Shown piece by piece: positions 27,846 through 35,153 of a DNA stretch of 64,000 bases (position 1 is the stretch's first letter; each line of letters begins with the position of its first letter). Under the pieces are notes generated by a model. The model made no database searches, was not told the DNA's origin, and saw nothing but the letters and a program-made list of their open reading frames with translations. This DNA is from Pseudonocardia sp. C8 (GTDB taxonomy: Bacteria > Actinomycetota > Actinomycetes > Mycobacteriales > Pseudonocardiaceae): positions 2,188,501-2,252,500 of the forward strand of contig NZ_JACMTR010000002.1 in assembly GCF_014267175.1 (NCBI RefSeq), given 5' to 3'. Position numbers and translations under genes: made by a program.

Positions 27846-28946
27846 CTACCGGTGCGGCCGGGGCACCAGCTCGAGGTCGACCGGCTCCGGGCGGTTGGCC
27901 TCGGCGACCGCGGCCTCGACGCGGTGGTGCTCGGGGGAGAGGTGGCACACCGGGTCGGTCGCCGCAGGGTCCCCGGTCAGCTGGAACGCCTGGCAGCGGC
28001 ACCCGCCGAGGTCGACCTCCCGGCGGTCGCAGGTCCGGCACGGGTCCTGCATCCAGCCCTCGCCACGGAAGGCGGTGAACAGCGGCGCCGAGGTCCAGAT
28101 GTCGGCCAGCGACGCCTCCCGCACCGAGGCCCGGGGCAGCGGCAGGGTCTGCGCGGCGGGGCAGGGCAGCGCGTCACCGTCCGGGGCCACCGTCAGCTGC
28201 CGTTGCGCCCAGCCGCCCATGCACGGCTTGGGGTAGCGGCTGTAGTAGTCCGGCAGCACGTGCACGACCTCCATCCGGCCGCGCAACCGCTCCCGGGCCG
28301 CGGTGACGACCTCCTCCGCGCGGTCCAGCTGCGCGCGCGAGGGCAGCAGCGCCGTCCGGTTCCGCCAGGCCCAGCCGTAGTACTGGGTGTTGGCCAGCTC
28401 CACGCGGTCGGCCTGCAGATCCTCGACGAGGTCGAGGATCGCGGCGATCCGGTCGATGTTCTGCCGGTGCAGGACGACATTGACCGTCAGCGGCCACCCC
28501 AGCTCCCGGACCAGCCGGCACGCGGCCACCTTGCGGTCGAACGACCGGAGCCCGGCGATCCGGTCCGACGTGGCGGGCTCGTCGGCCTGCACGCTGATCT
28601 GCACGTGGTCCAGCCCGGCCTCCTTGAGCTCCACCGCGCGCGGCCGGGACAGGCCGACGGCGCTGGTGACCAGGTTCGTGTACATGCCGAGCCGGTTCGC
28701 GGTGCGGACGAGCTCGGGCAGGTCCCGGCGCAGCAGCGGCTCGCCGCCGGACAGGTGGCACTGCAGGACGCCGAGGTCGGCCGCCTCGGTGAACACCCGC
28801 TGCCAGTCGGCGGTGCCGAGCTCGTCGGCGTAGCGGGCGAGCTCGATCGGGTTCGAGCAGTACGCGCAGGCGAGCGGGCAGCGGTAGGTGAGCTCGGCGA
28901 GCAGGCCGAACGGGCGGGGCGCGGTCCCGGTCACCGGGGCGGTCAC
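27846..28946 (-). CDS. pqqE: PQQ biosynthesis radical SAM enzyme PqqE
   Basis: 366 aa from GTG at 28946, overlapping the pqqD stop (GTGA). It is a radical-SAM and SPASM protein that makes the Glu-Tyr carbon-carbon bond in PqqA. The SAM cluster motif is Cys23-x3-Cys27-x2-Cys30 (CPLACAYC), followed by LSGGEPLLRRDL and NVVLHRQNIDRI. The C-terminal auxiliary-cluster cysteines are in PCMGGW, LPCPAAQ, DPCRTCDRR, GGCRCQAF and DPVCHL. It is the last gene of the leftward pqqABCDE operon and is convergent with the cation exchanger. Confidence 0.95.
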   Translation of the reverse strand: MTAPVTGTAPRPFGLLAELTYRCPLACAYCSNPIELARYADELGTADWQRVFTEAADLGVLQCHLSGGEPLLRRDLPELVRTANRLGMYTNLVTSAVGLSRPRAVELKEAGLDHVQISVQADEPATSDRIAGLRSFDRKVAACRLVRELGWPLTVNVVLHRQNIDRIAAILDLVEDLQADRVELANTQYYGWAWRNRTALLPSRAQLDRAEEVVTAARERLRGRMEVVHVLPDYYSRYPKPCMGGWAQRQLTVAPDGDALPCPAAQTLPLPRASVREASLADIWTSAPLFTAFRGEGWMQDPCRTCDRREVDLGGCRCQAFQLTGDPAATDPVCHLSPEHHRVEAAVAEANRPEPVDLELVPRPHR

Positions 28947-29224
28947 AGGGCCACCAGGTTCCGGTCGGCCAGCCGGGCCAGGTAGTCGTGCACCTGCCCG
29001 CGGATCGTCTGCTCCTCGGCGCCGTCGAACCCGGCGACCAGGGACGTGACGATCTGGTCGACGGTGCGTTCCCCGTCGCACAGGCGCAGCACCGCGTGCC
29101 CGGTCTGGTTCAGCACGACCACGGTCTCCGGCCCGAGCAGCACGTACCCGCCGGTGGCCCGGTCCGGGCGCATCCGGACGTGCGGCCCGAGCCGGGGCCG
29201 GGCGTCCCCGCTGATCTCCCGCAT
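28943..29224 (-). CDS. pqqD: PQQ biosynthesis peptide chaperone PqqD
   Basis: 93 aa from ATG at 29224, which has GGGAGG upstream. An in-frame ATG at 29317 overlapping the pqqC stop would add 31 Pro/Arg-rich residues. The conserved PqqD core is present: PRLGPHVRMRPDRATGGYVLLGPETVVVLNQTGHAVLRLCDGERTVDQIV. It binds PqqA and delivers it to PqqE. The size matches the ~90-aa family norm. Confidence 0.93.
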   Translation of the reverse strand: MREISGDARPRLGPHVRMRPDRATGGYVLLGPETVVVLNQTGHAVLRLCDGERTVDQIVTSLVAGFDGAEEQTIRGQVHDYLARLADRNLVAL

Positions 29225-29303
29225 CGCGCCTCCCGGTGTCCGGTGCCGCGCGGCACCGCCCGGCGCGTCCCGCGGCGGGGGCACGGAGGCCGCGGCGGTG
29301 GCG

Positions 29304-30020
29304 TCACGCGTAGGCATGGTCGATGGCGTCCATCATCGTCCACAGGACGTCGCACTTGAAGGACAGCGCGCCCACCGCGGCATCCTGCTCGGCAGCGCTG
29401 CGGCAGTGCGCGACGACGACCTCGAGCGCGTGCTCGGAGTCGCGCGGCGCCTGTACCAGCCGGTTCCGGAAGTACTGCAGGCCGGTCGGGTCGATCCAGG
29501 TGTAGTAGCGCTCGAAGGCGGCGAGCCGCTCGGCCATGAGGTCCGGGGCGAACAGCTCGGTGAGCGACGACGCGACCGCCTCCACCCACGGCCGCGTGCG
29601 GGCGAAGGTGACGTAGGCGTCGACGGCGAACCGGACACCGGGCTGCACGTGCCGGTGGTCGAGGACCTCCTCCCGGGTCAGCCCGCAGGATTCGGCGAGC
29701 CGCAGCCATGCCTCGATGCCGCCCGTGGCGGGGCCGTCCGCGCGGTCGGGGGTGCCGTCGTGGTCCAGGATCCGCCGGATCCAGCGCCGCCGGACCGCGA
29801 CGTCCGGGCAGTTCGACAGGATGGCGGCGTCCTTGACCGGGATCGCCTCCTGGTAGGCGAACCGGTTCGCGACCCAGCCGCGGATCTGGTCGGGGGTGAG
29901 CGTGCCGGCGTTCATGCGCAGGTGGAACGGGTGCGTGCTGTGGTAGGCGTGGGCGTGCGCCCGCAGCCGGTCCACGAGCTCACCGGCGGGCGCGCCGGGG
30001 CGGTCGGTCAGTGCGGTCAC
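29304..30020 (-). CDS. pqqC: Pyrroloquinoline-quinone synthase PqqC
   Basis: 238 aa from GTG at 30020, three bases after the pqqB stop. It is a cofactorless oxidase of the heme-oxygenase-like fold that performs the final ring closure and 8-electron oxidation to PQQ. Conserved stretches include HPFHLRMNAGTLTPDQIRGWVANRFAYQ, KDAAILSNCPDVAVRRRWIRRILDHDG, and ERYYTWIDPTGLQYFRNRL. Length is as expected (~240 aa). Confidence 0.95.
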   Translation of the reverse strand: MTALTDRPGAPAGELVDRLRAHAHAYHSTHPFHLRMNAGTLTPDQIRGWVANRFAYQEAIPVKDAAILSNCPDVAVRRRWIRRILDHDGTPDRADGPATGGIEAWLRLAESCGLTREEVLDHRHVQPGVRFAVDAYVTFARTRPWVEAVASSLTELFAPDLMAERLAAFERYYTWIDPTGLQYFRNRLVQAPRDSEHALEVVVAHCRSAAEQDAAVGALSFKCDVLWTMMDAIDHAYA

Positions 30021-30023
30021 GGG

Positions 30024-30950
30024 TCAGACCTCCAGTTCCAGGCCGTCGACGGCCACCTCGAACCCGGCCTTCTCCACCTCGGCACGCTCGTCGGAGTCGT
30101 CCAGCAGGATCGGGTTGGTGTTGTTGACGTGGACGTAGACCACCCGGGCCGGCCCGAGCCGGCGCAGCACCTCCAGGCTGCCACCGGGGCCGCCGACGTG
30201 CAGGTGCCCCATGTCGTGCGCGGTCTTCGCCGCGAGCCCGAGCCGGACGAGCTCGTCGTCGTGCCAGGTCGTGCCGTCGAGGAGCAGCAGGTCGGCCCCG
30301 GTGATCTCGTCGAGCACCGCGGGGGTCAGCGCCTGCACCCCCGGCAGGTGGACGGCGCAGCGGCCGGTGGCGGTGTCGGTGAACCGGTACCCGACGACCC
30401 GGCCCGGAACCGGAGCCGTGTCGTCGATGCTCGCTCCGCCTGCGCTCCGCGAGGTGCCGAAGCGGTCGGGCTTGCTGGTGGGCACGTCGAACGCCCGGTA
30501 GGTCAGCCCGGTCCCGAGCGCGACCTCGACGCCGGGCTCGACCGGCGTCCAGGTCACCGGGCAGAACCGCTCCAGCGTGGTCAGCAGCCCGGTGCCCGCG
30601 CGCAGGGTGCGTTCGGTGGCCGCGGTGGCGTGCAGGTGCACCCCGCCGCCCTCGCGCAGCAGGACGAGGCCGAGCGTGTGGTCGATCTCGGCATCGGTGA
30701 GCAGCACGCCGCGCAGCGGGGTGGTCCGGTCCCCGCCGGGGTGTAGCGCGGGCGTGGCGGCGAGCTGGGTCCGGACGTCGGGGGAGGCGTTGACCAGCCA
30801 CCAGCCGTCCCCCGCGGTGATCGCGATCGACGACTGGGTGCGCGGCGTGGCGGGCCGGGACCCGTCGCGCACCGCGCGGCAGCCCGGGCATCCGCAGTTC
30901 CACTGCGGGAAGCCGCCGCCGGCGGCCGAGCCCAGTACCTGCAGCCTCAT
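30024..30950 (-). CDS. pqqB: PQQ biosynthesis metallo-beta-lactamase-fold oxidase PqqB
   Basis: 308 aa, ATG at 30950. The family N-terminus LGSAAGGGFPQWNCGCPGC is clear, including the two Cys pairs that bind structural zinc. LLTDAEIDHTLGLVLLREG and the C-terminal HVNNTNPILLDDSDER are also family-typical. PqqB hydroxylates the cross-linked diamino acid intermediate. It is separated from pqqA by 72 bases that contain a strong hairpin. Confidence 0.95.
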   Translation of the reverse strand: MRLQVLGSAAGGGFPQWNCGCPGCRAVRDGSRPATPRTQSSIAITAGDGWWLVNASPDVRTQLAATPALHPGGDRTTPLRGVLLTDAEIDHTLGLVLLREGGGVHLHATAATERTLRAGTGLLTTLERFCPVTWTPVEPGVEVALGTGLTYRAFDVPTSKPDRFGTSRSAGGASIDDTAPVPGRVVGYRFTDTATGRCAVHLPGVQALTPAVLDEITGADLLLLDGTTWHDDELVRLGLAAKTAHDMGHLHVGGPGGSLEVLRRLGPARVVYVHVNNTNPILLDDSDERAEVEKAGFEVAVDGLELEV

Positions 30951-30975
30951 GCTCCTCCTCGGGTGCGCCGCACCG

Positions 30976-31010
30976 GCAGGGGCGCCGGACGGGCCGTCCG
31001 GCGCCCCTGC
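30976..31010 (-). terminator. Strong hairpin between pqqA and pqqB (partial terminator or processing site)
   Basis: Perfect 15-bp stem GCAGGGGCGCCGGAC / GTCCGGCGCCCCTGC with a 5-base loop, in the 72-base gap downstream of pqqA and before pqqB. Such a stem is expected to raise pqqA mRNA over pqqBCDE, which suits a consumed precursor peptide. Confidence 0.75.
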
Positions 31011-31022
31011 GGTGTCACCGGG

Positions 31023-31115
31023 TCACCCCTCGGTGCGGGCGATGTACATCGTCACCTCGGGGGCGCAGCCGATCTCCTCGAACTCGGGCGCCTCCCACAC
31101 GGTGGTGGGCTCCAC
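31023..31115 (-). CDS. pqqA: PQQ precursor peptide PqqA
   Basis: 30 aa, GTG at 31115 with a GGGAGG ribosome site. The cross-linking motif Glu-x3-Tyr is present as EVTMY (Glu20, Tyr24) in the context EIGCAPEVTMYIARTEG; E. coli-type PqqA peptides have EVTLYI at the same place. PqqE joins this Glu and Tyr to build PQQ. It sits between the dehydrogenase gene and pqqB. It is easy to miss because of its size and GTG start. Confidence 0.93.
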   Translation of the reverse strand: MEPTTVWEAPEFEEIGCAPEVTMYIARTEG

Positions 31116-31171
31116 GGGTGTCACCTCCCTTCTGCGGTGGTCCGCGGCGACGGCAGTGCCGTTCGTCTCCC

Positions 31172-32860
31172 TCAGCTCTCCGGCAGGGCGAAGCAGAACA
31201 GCGCGTCACCTGCGGCGGCGCCGAGCAACCCGGGCAGGAACCCCTCGATCCAGCCACCCCAGCCGGTCGGCACGACGACGTACTGGCGGCCGTCGACGCT
31301 GAACGTGCTCGGGCTCGAGTGGTGCCCGCTGCCGCACTGGAACGACCAGAGCTTCTCGCCGGTGTCGGCGTCGAGCGCGACGAACTCGCCGGTCGGGGTG
31401 CCCTGGAAGACCAGCCCGCCCGCCGTGGTCAGCGTCGAGGCACACATCGGGTACTCGTTGCGCCAGCGCCACTTCTCCTCGCCGGTGAGGGGGTCGATCG
31501 CGGCGACGAAGCCGTAGAAGTCCTCGATGTCCACGGCGACGCCCGCACCCCAGTACGGGATGCTCTCCTTGAACTCGCGCCGGCGGCGGGTCGCCGTCGC
31601 CCCGACCTCCTGGACCGGCACGTACATCAGCCCGGTCTGGGGGTTGAACGCCATGTGCGTCCATTCCTTGCCGCCGGCCGGACCCGGCCAGAAGTGCACC
31701 GGGACGCCCTCCTCGTCCGGGTACACCTTGGGCGTGACCGTGCCGTCCGGCGCGATCTCACCCCAGGTGATGCGGTCGACGAACGGGAACACGCGGACCA
31801 GGTCACCGTTGGTCCGGTCCAGGACGAAGAAGTAGCCGTTCTTGTCGGCGTGCCCGAGCAGCTTGCGGCCGTCGGGCGCGTCGAACAGGACGTTCTCCAT
31901 CGTGGAGTCGTAGTCCCACAGGTCGTGCGGGGTGAACTGGTAGTGCCAGCGGATCTCCCCGGTGTTGACGTCCACCGCGACGGTGCTGTCGGTGTAGAGG
32001 TTGTCGCCGGGGCGCACGCCGCCGTCGAAGTCCGGCGCCGGGTTGCCCGTGCCCTGGTAGAGCAGCTCCAGCTCCGGGTCGTAGGTCGGGGTGACCCAGC
32101 AGTTCGCCCCGCCGCGCTGCCACGCCTCGCCGTCGTCCGGCCAGGTCTCGGAGCCGGGCTCGCCGGGCTTGGGCACCATGTAGCGGCGCCAGCGGCGCTC
32201 GCCGGTCTGGGCGTCGAAGGCGTCGAGGTGCCCCCGGCTCCCGAACTCCCCGCCGGAGCTGCCGCAGATGACCATGTCCTTCACGAGCAGCGGCGCGACG
32301 GTGCCGCTCTCGCCGGCCCGCACGTCGCCGTTGACCGTGTCCCACACCTTCTCGCCGGTCGTCGCGTCGAGCGCGATGAGGTGCGCGTTGAGCGTGTACA
32401 TGTAGACCTTGCCGTGCCCGACCGCCAGGCCCCGGTTCACGTTCCCGCAGCACAGCGACACGTCGTACGGCGACGCGTGCTTGTAGCGCCAGAGCTCCTC
32501 GCCGGTCGTGGCGTCGATGGCCCACGCCTTCCCGTCCGGCCCCGAGACGTACATGATCCCGTCGACGACGATCGGCGAGGCCTCGAACGAGTAGGTCGAC
32601 GCACCGGACTGCATGCCCGTCGCACCGGCCTGGAACACCCAGGCCGGTACCAGCCGCTTCACGTTCTCCTTGTTGATCTGGTCGAGCCGGCTGCACCGCT
32701 GACCGTCGTAGGTTCCGTAGTAGGTGAGCCAGTTCTCGGGCTCGGAGGCGGCGGCCCGGATCCGCTCGTAGTCCACGGCGGACGTAGCAGGTGCGCTGCC
32801 CTTGACGTTGCTCAGCTGCGCGAACGAGATGGCCTCGCCGGCGTCGACGTAGTCGGTCAT
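31172..32860 (-). CDS. PQQ-dependent alcohol dehydrogenase, lanthanide-type metal site
   Basis: 562 aa quinoprotein with an eight-bladed propeller. Tryptophan-docking motifs recur (AIDATTGEELW, ALDATTGEKVW, AFDAQTGERRW, AVDVNTGEIRW, AIDPLTGEEKW, ALDADTGEKLW). Active-site features are the vicinal disulfide Cys137-Cys138, metal ligands Glu205 (GGEFGSRG) and Asn273 (GTGNPAPD), and catalytic Asp316. Asp318 follows in WDYD. An Asp two residues after the catalytic Asp marks lanthanide-dependent (XoxF/PedH-type) enzymes; calcium enzymes have a small residue there. No signal peptide, Tat motif or cytochrome c domain is visible, which is unusual for an enzyme class that acts outside the cell. It sits 13 bases after the cupredoxin-like gene. 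Confidence 0.9.
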   Translation of the reverse strand: MTDYVDAGEAISFAQLSNVKGSAPATSAVDYERIRAAASEPENWLTYYGTYDGQRCSRLDQINKENVKRLVPAWVFQAGATGMQSGASTYSFEASPIVVDGIMYVSGPDGKAWAIDATTGEELWRYKHASPYDVSLCCGNVNRGLAVGHGKVYMYTLNAHLIALDATTGEKVWDTVNGDVRAGESGTVAPLLVKDMVICGSSGGEFGSRGHLDAFDAQTGERRWRRYMVPKPGEPGSETWPDDGEAWQRGGANCWVTPTYDPELELLYQGTGNPAPDFDGGVRPGDNLYTDSTVAVDVNTGEIRWHYQFTPHDLWDYDSTMENVLFDAPDGRKLLGHADKNGYFFVLDRTNGDLVRVFPFVDRITWGEIAPDGTVTPKVYPDEEGVPVHFWPGPAGGKEWTHMAFNPQTGLMYVPVQEVGATATRRRREFKESIPYWGAGVAVDIEDFYGFVAAIDPLTGEEKWRWRNEYPMCASTLTTAGGLVFQGTPTGEFVALDADTGEKLWSFQCGSGHHSSPSTFSVDGRQYVVVPTGWGGWIEGFLPGLLGAAAGDALFCFALPES

Positions 32861-32873
32861 GTGCTGCTCCTTC

Positions 32874-33338
32874 CTACGGGCGCGGCTGCGGGGGCCGGTC
32901 GAGCTTGGCGTGGTCGGGGACTTCCCCGGTGATGACGATCGCTCCGACGAGGCCGCGGCCCTCGTCGTTGCCGCTGGTGGAGCTGTAGTAGTAGGTGCCG
33001 GGACCGTCGAGGTTGATCGAGGCCGTCCCCTTGGCGTGGTTGACCAGCCAGATGAACTTGGGGTCCCCGTTGCAGGGCAGCACCGCGCAGTGCGTGTTCT
33101 TGTCGTCGTTGATCAGGGTCAGCACGAGGTCGCCGCCGTGCGGGAGGATCAGGATGGACGGGTCGTAGCGCAGCTCGTCCTCCGGGATCCGGATCGTGGC
33201 GCGCATGGTCCCGTCGGCGTCCTCCTCCGCGTGCCCGATGCTCCCCGTGTTGAGCAGGCGCCCCAGGGCGGTGCGGTTCTGCCCGTCCAGCCCCGCCGCC
33301 GCCAGCTGGCCCTCCCGATCACTTTCGGTCGTCGTCAT
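32874..33338 (-). CDS. Cupredoxin-like PQQ-associated small protein
   Basis: 154 aa from ATG at 33338, eight bases after GGGAGG; an ATG at 33344 is too close to that site. Residues ~60-140 look like a plastocyanin-type beta-sandwich: ILILPHGGDLVLTLINDDKNTHCAVLPCN, then GPGTYYYSSTSGNDEGRGLVGAIVITG. The first-His position is present (His83), but the usual C-terminal Cys/His/Met copper loop reads SSTSGNDEGRG, so a normal type-1 copper site is not evident. Actinobacterial PQQ clusters include a small family of this kind (the MSMEG_3727-like PQQ-associated proteins); membership here is by memory and context. No signal peptide was seen. Confidence 0.75.
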   Translation of the reverse strand: MTTTESDREGQLAAAGLDGQNRTALGRLLNTGSIGHAEEDADGTMRATIRIPEDELRYDPSILILPHGGDLVLTLINDDKNTHCAVLPCNGDPKFIWLVNHAKGTASINLDGPGTYYYSSTSGNDEGRGLVGAIVITGEVPDHAKLDRPPQPRP

Positions 33339-33382
33339 TGACATATCCTCCCGAACGCGAATTGTCGGTGGAGTACGTGATC

Positions 33383-33411
33383 ACTTTCACACCGCTGGTG
33401 CGGGCCGTCAA
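33383..33411 (-). promoter_or_regulatory. Candidate promoter of the PQQ operon
   Basis: On the minus strand: TTGACG (-35), a 17-base spacer, then GAAAGT (-10), about 45 bases before the cupredoxin-like ATG. The -35 is strong and the -10 weak. The -10 lies inside GTGAAAGTGATCAC, which repeats GTGA and ends in a GTGATCAC palindrome, so a regulator may sit there. Confidence 0.45.
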
Positions 33412-33575
33412 CCCTGCTTCCGCGCGGATTTCGAGAAACGATCAACGGTACCGGCCGGGTCGGCGAGGCCGGCGAATACCCGACCTTGTCGGTCCACGTT
33501 GTACGGCTCGTCGCCCGCTGCGGGGCAACGGGAGCGGGCATGCGGGCGCGGCGGCCCGAACGCCCTCGGATTGAC

Positions 33576-33593
33576 CCTGTCCGAACGGTCAGG
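33576..33593. promoter_or_regulatory. Near-palindromic operator CCTGTCCGAACGGTCAGG
   Basis: Second copy of the 18-bp motif found at 26614-26631, identical except for the two central bases and in the same orientation. It lies ~240 bases upstream of the first gene of the PQQ/dehydrogenase operon and ~165 bases upstream of the candidate promoter. Confidence 0.6.
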
Positions 33594-34086
33594 TAGGCGG
33601 GCTCGCGACGGACCGTACGGGTGACGGCGGTGCTGGTCAGCGCCGAGCCCCGGACGAGCCGGGCGCCGGCGGCCGGGACCGGCCCCGGTCCGGCGGCCCG
33701 GGTGGGGCGCCGGGGCGGGACGGGTGCGGCCCGACGGCCGTCCGGGGCTGCCGGCGGGTGCGGTGCGTGGTGGGGCGGAATCCGCCGACCGTTCCATCAT
33801 TTACCGTCCCACCATTTTCCGTGACCACTGTGGATTCGCGTGGCGGGCGGCATGCCGACGATTATCGGATCGCGCAGGAATTGCCGGGGCGATCGCTCGG
33901 GGCCGGGAAGCGGAAATCTCGACGTGGTATCGCGAACCTTTCCCGGCGAGCCGCCGCAGCCCGGTGACGTGCGGCGGAGCCGTCGGTCACTCGCGTATGG
34001 ACAGTGCGGCGACCGGGGCTCGCCGGGCACACCGCCCGGTGGCCGGGCACATTCCGCCGCGGCATGCGGGCCGGAGACGCGGTGAA

Positions 34087-34132
34087 CGAAACACGTGTTT
34101 CGTCACGTAGCCCCGTCGAAACACATGTTTAC
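34087..34132. promoter_or_regulatory. Two tandem palindromes CGAAACACGTGTTTCG and CGAAACACATGTTTAC
   Basis: The first (34087-34102) is a perfect 16-bp palindrome. The second (34117-34132) is a slightly decayed copy. Their centres are 30 bp apart, close to three helical turns, so dimers would bind the same face. They begin just past the stop of the diiron gene (34155) at the far end of the gap upstream of the PQQ operon. They look like a TetR/MarR-class operator pair, but the regulated transcript is uncertain. Confidence 0.55.
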
Positions 34133-34154
34133 TCTCACTTCGGTGCCCGGCTCG

Positions 34155-34922
34155 TCACCAGAACTTGATGCCGGCCGCCTTGAGCCGGCGCTTGTGCTGG
34201 CGCACCGCGGTCTCGATGGCGGCGGGGGAGATGAGGTCACCCCAGACCTTCGCGGACTCCTCGCCCTGTTCGAGCAGGTCGGCGGCCTGCTCGGCGCTGA
34301 TCGCGGAGCCCTGCACGATGCGTGACCCGAACCCGATGTGCCAGCGCTCGTCGCGGAGGACCAGCTCCATCCCCTTCCGCACGCCGGGCAGCTCGACGGA
34401 CAGGCCCTCGAGCGCGTCGAGCATCGCGTTCTGGCCCGCCAGGAGCACCACACCTTCGATCACCATGTGGTACAGGCCGACGGCGCCGGTCAGGCCGGTG
34501 TGGTCCTCGGCGAGCCGCCGGGCGGTGTCCGGCAAGCGCTGCTCGAACAGCCCGACCAGCTCGGAGCTGACGTGCCCGCGCAGCACGTCGCGCCGCGCCG
34601 CGGGGGTCGGGCCGGGCACGCCGGCGACGTCGGCGGCGACGAGGTCGAAGAAGCGTGCGTGCCGTGCCTCGTCGCGGGCCTGGGCCCGGAAGGTGGCCTC
34701 CATCGAGGCGTCACGCGCGGCCGCCTGGTAGGAACCGAGCTGCCCGGCCACCGAGGCCTCGGCGATGCAGAAGCCGGCGATCAGCCCGAGGAGCTGGGCG
34801 TTCTCGGAGTCGGTGAGCCGCGGCCACCCCGCGCGGTCGGCCGTGTAGTCGATCTCGGTCTCGTCCCACTGCAGCGACTCGGCGAGCTGCGCGAAGTGGG
34901 CGTACCCGGCGATCATGGTCAT
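34155..34922 (-). CDS. Ferritin-like diiron protein (R2-like oxidase/oxygenase)
   Basis: 255 aa, ATG at 34922 with GAGGGA upstream. It is an all-helical protein with the six-ligand diiron pattern of the ribonucleotide-reductase-R2-like superfamily: Glu55, Glu85-x-x-His88 (DEARH), Glu156 (HMVIEG), Glu192-x-x-His195 (DERWH). It is shorter than R2lox (~310 aa) and not convincingly a tRNA hydroxylase (MiaE) or a fatty-acid desaturase. The rubredoxin gene lies nine bases upstream in the same operon and is its probable electron donor. The substrate is unknown. Confidence 0.8.
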   Translation of the reverse strand: MTMIAGYAHFAQLAESLQWDETEIDYTADRAGWPRLTDSENAQLLGLIAGFCIAEASVAGQLGSYQAAARDASMEATFRAQARDEARHARFFDLVAADVAGVPGPTPAARRDVLRGHVSSELVGLFEQRLPDTARRLAEDHTGLTGAVGLYHMVIEGVVLLAGQNAMLDALEGLSVELPGVRKGMELVLRDERWHIGFGSRIVQGSAISAEQAADLLEQGEESAKVWGDLISPAAIETAVRQHKRRLKAAGIKFW

Positions 34923-34931
34923 CGGTGTCCC

Positions 34932-35153
34932 TCACATCCCCGGGAAGTCCTCACCCGGCTCCAACATCCGGAAGTCCGCCTTGCCGGCACCACAGATGGG
35001 GCACATCCAGTCGTCGGGGATCTCCTCGAACGGCGTCCCCGGCGGGATCCCGCCGTCCGGGTCGCCCTCCGCGGGGTCGTAGACGAAGCCGCAGGGTTCG
35101 CAGAACCATCTCGCCGCCTCCGGCCGGGCCGGGGCGGACGTGTCGACGCTCAT
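34932..35153 (-). CDS. Rubredoxin
   Basis: 73 aa, ATG at 35153. The iron site is explicit: Cys18-x-x-Cys21 ([14 protein letters not shown]) and Cys51-x-x-Cys54 ([12 protein letters not shown]). Residues 1-14 are an extra flexible N-terminus. It transfers single electrons, here probably to the diiron protein encoded nine bases downstream. Its start overlaps the stop of a 19-21-codon upstream frame (ATGA). Confidence 0.95.
   Translation of the reverse strand: MSVDTSAPARPEAARWFCEPCGFVYDPAEGDPDGGIPPGTPFEEIPDDWMCPICGAGKADFRMLEPGEDFPGM

Larger units (their letters stand above)
33339..34154. other. 816-base gap upstream of the PQQ operon
   Basis: No credible gene lies here. It holds a leftward promoter candidate (33383-33411), one copy of the 18-bp operator (33576-33593) and two AAACA-type palindromes (34087-34132). 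The GC content drops locally near 33790-33850, unlike the surrounding coding DNA. A long leader or a small RNA is possible, but no known RNA family was recognised. Confidence 0.6.

Noticed and set aside
27846..31115. Mycofactocin cluster as an alternative to PQQ
   Set aside because: The peptide has the PqqA E-x3-Y motif, not the mycofactocin C-terminal Val-Tyr ending, and PqqB and PqqC have no counterparts in mycofactocin synthesis.
34155..34922. Annotation as tRNA hydroxylase MiaE
   Set aside because: The ligand spacing and the adjacent rubredoxin fit a general R2-like diiron protein; MiaE-specific sequence was not recognised.
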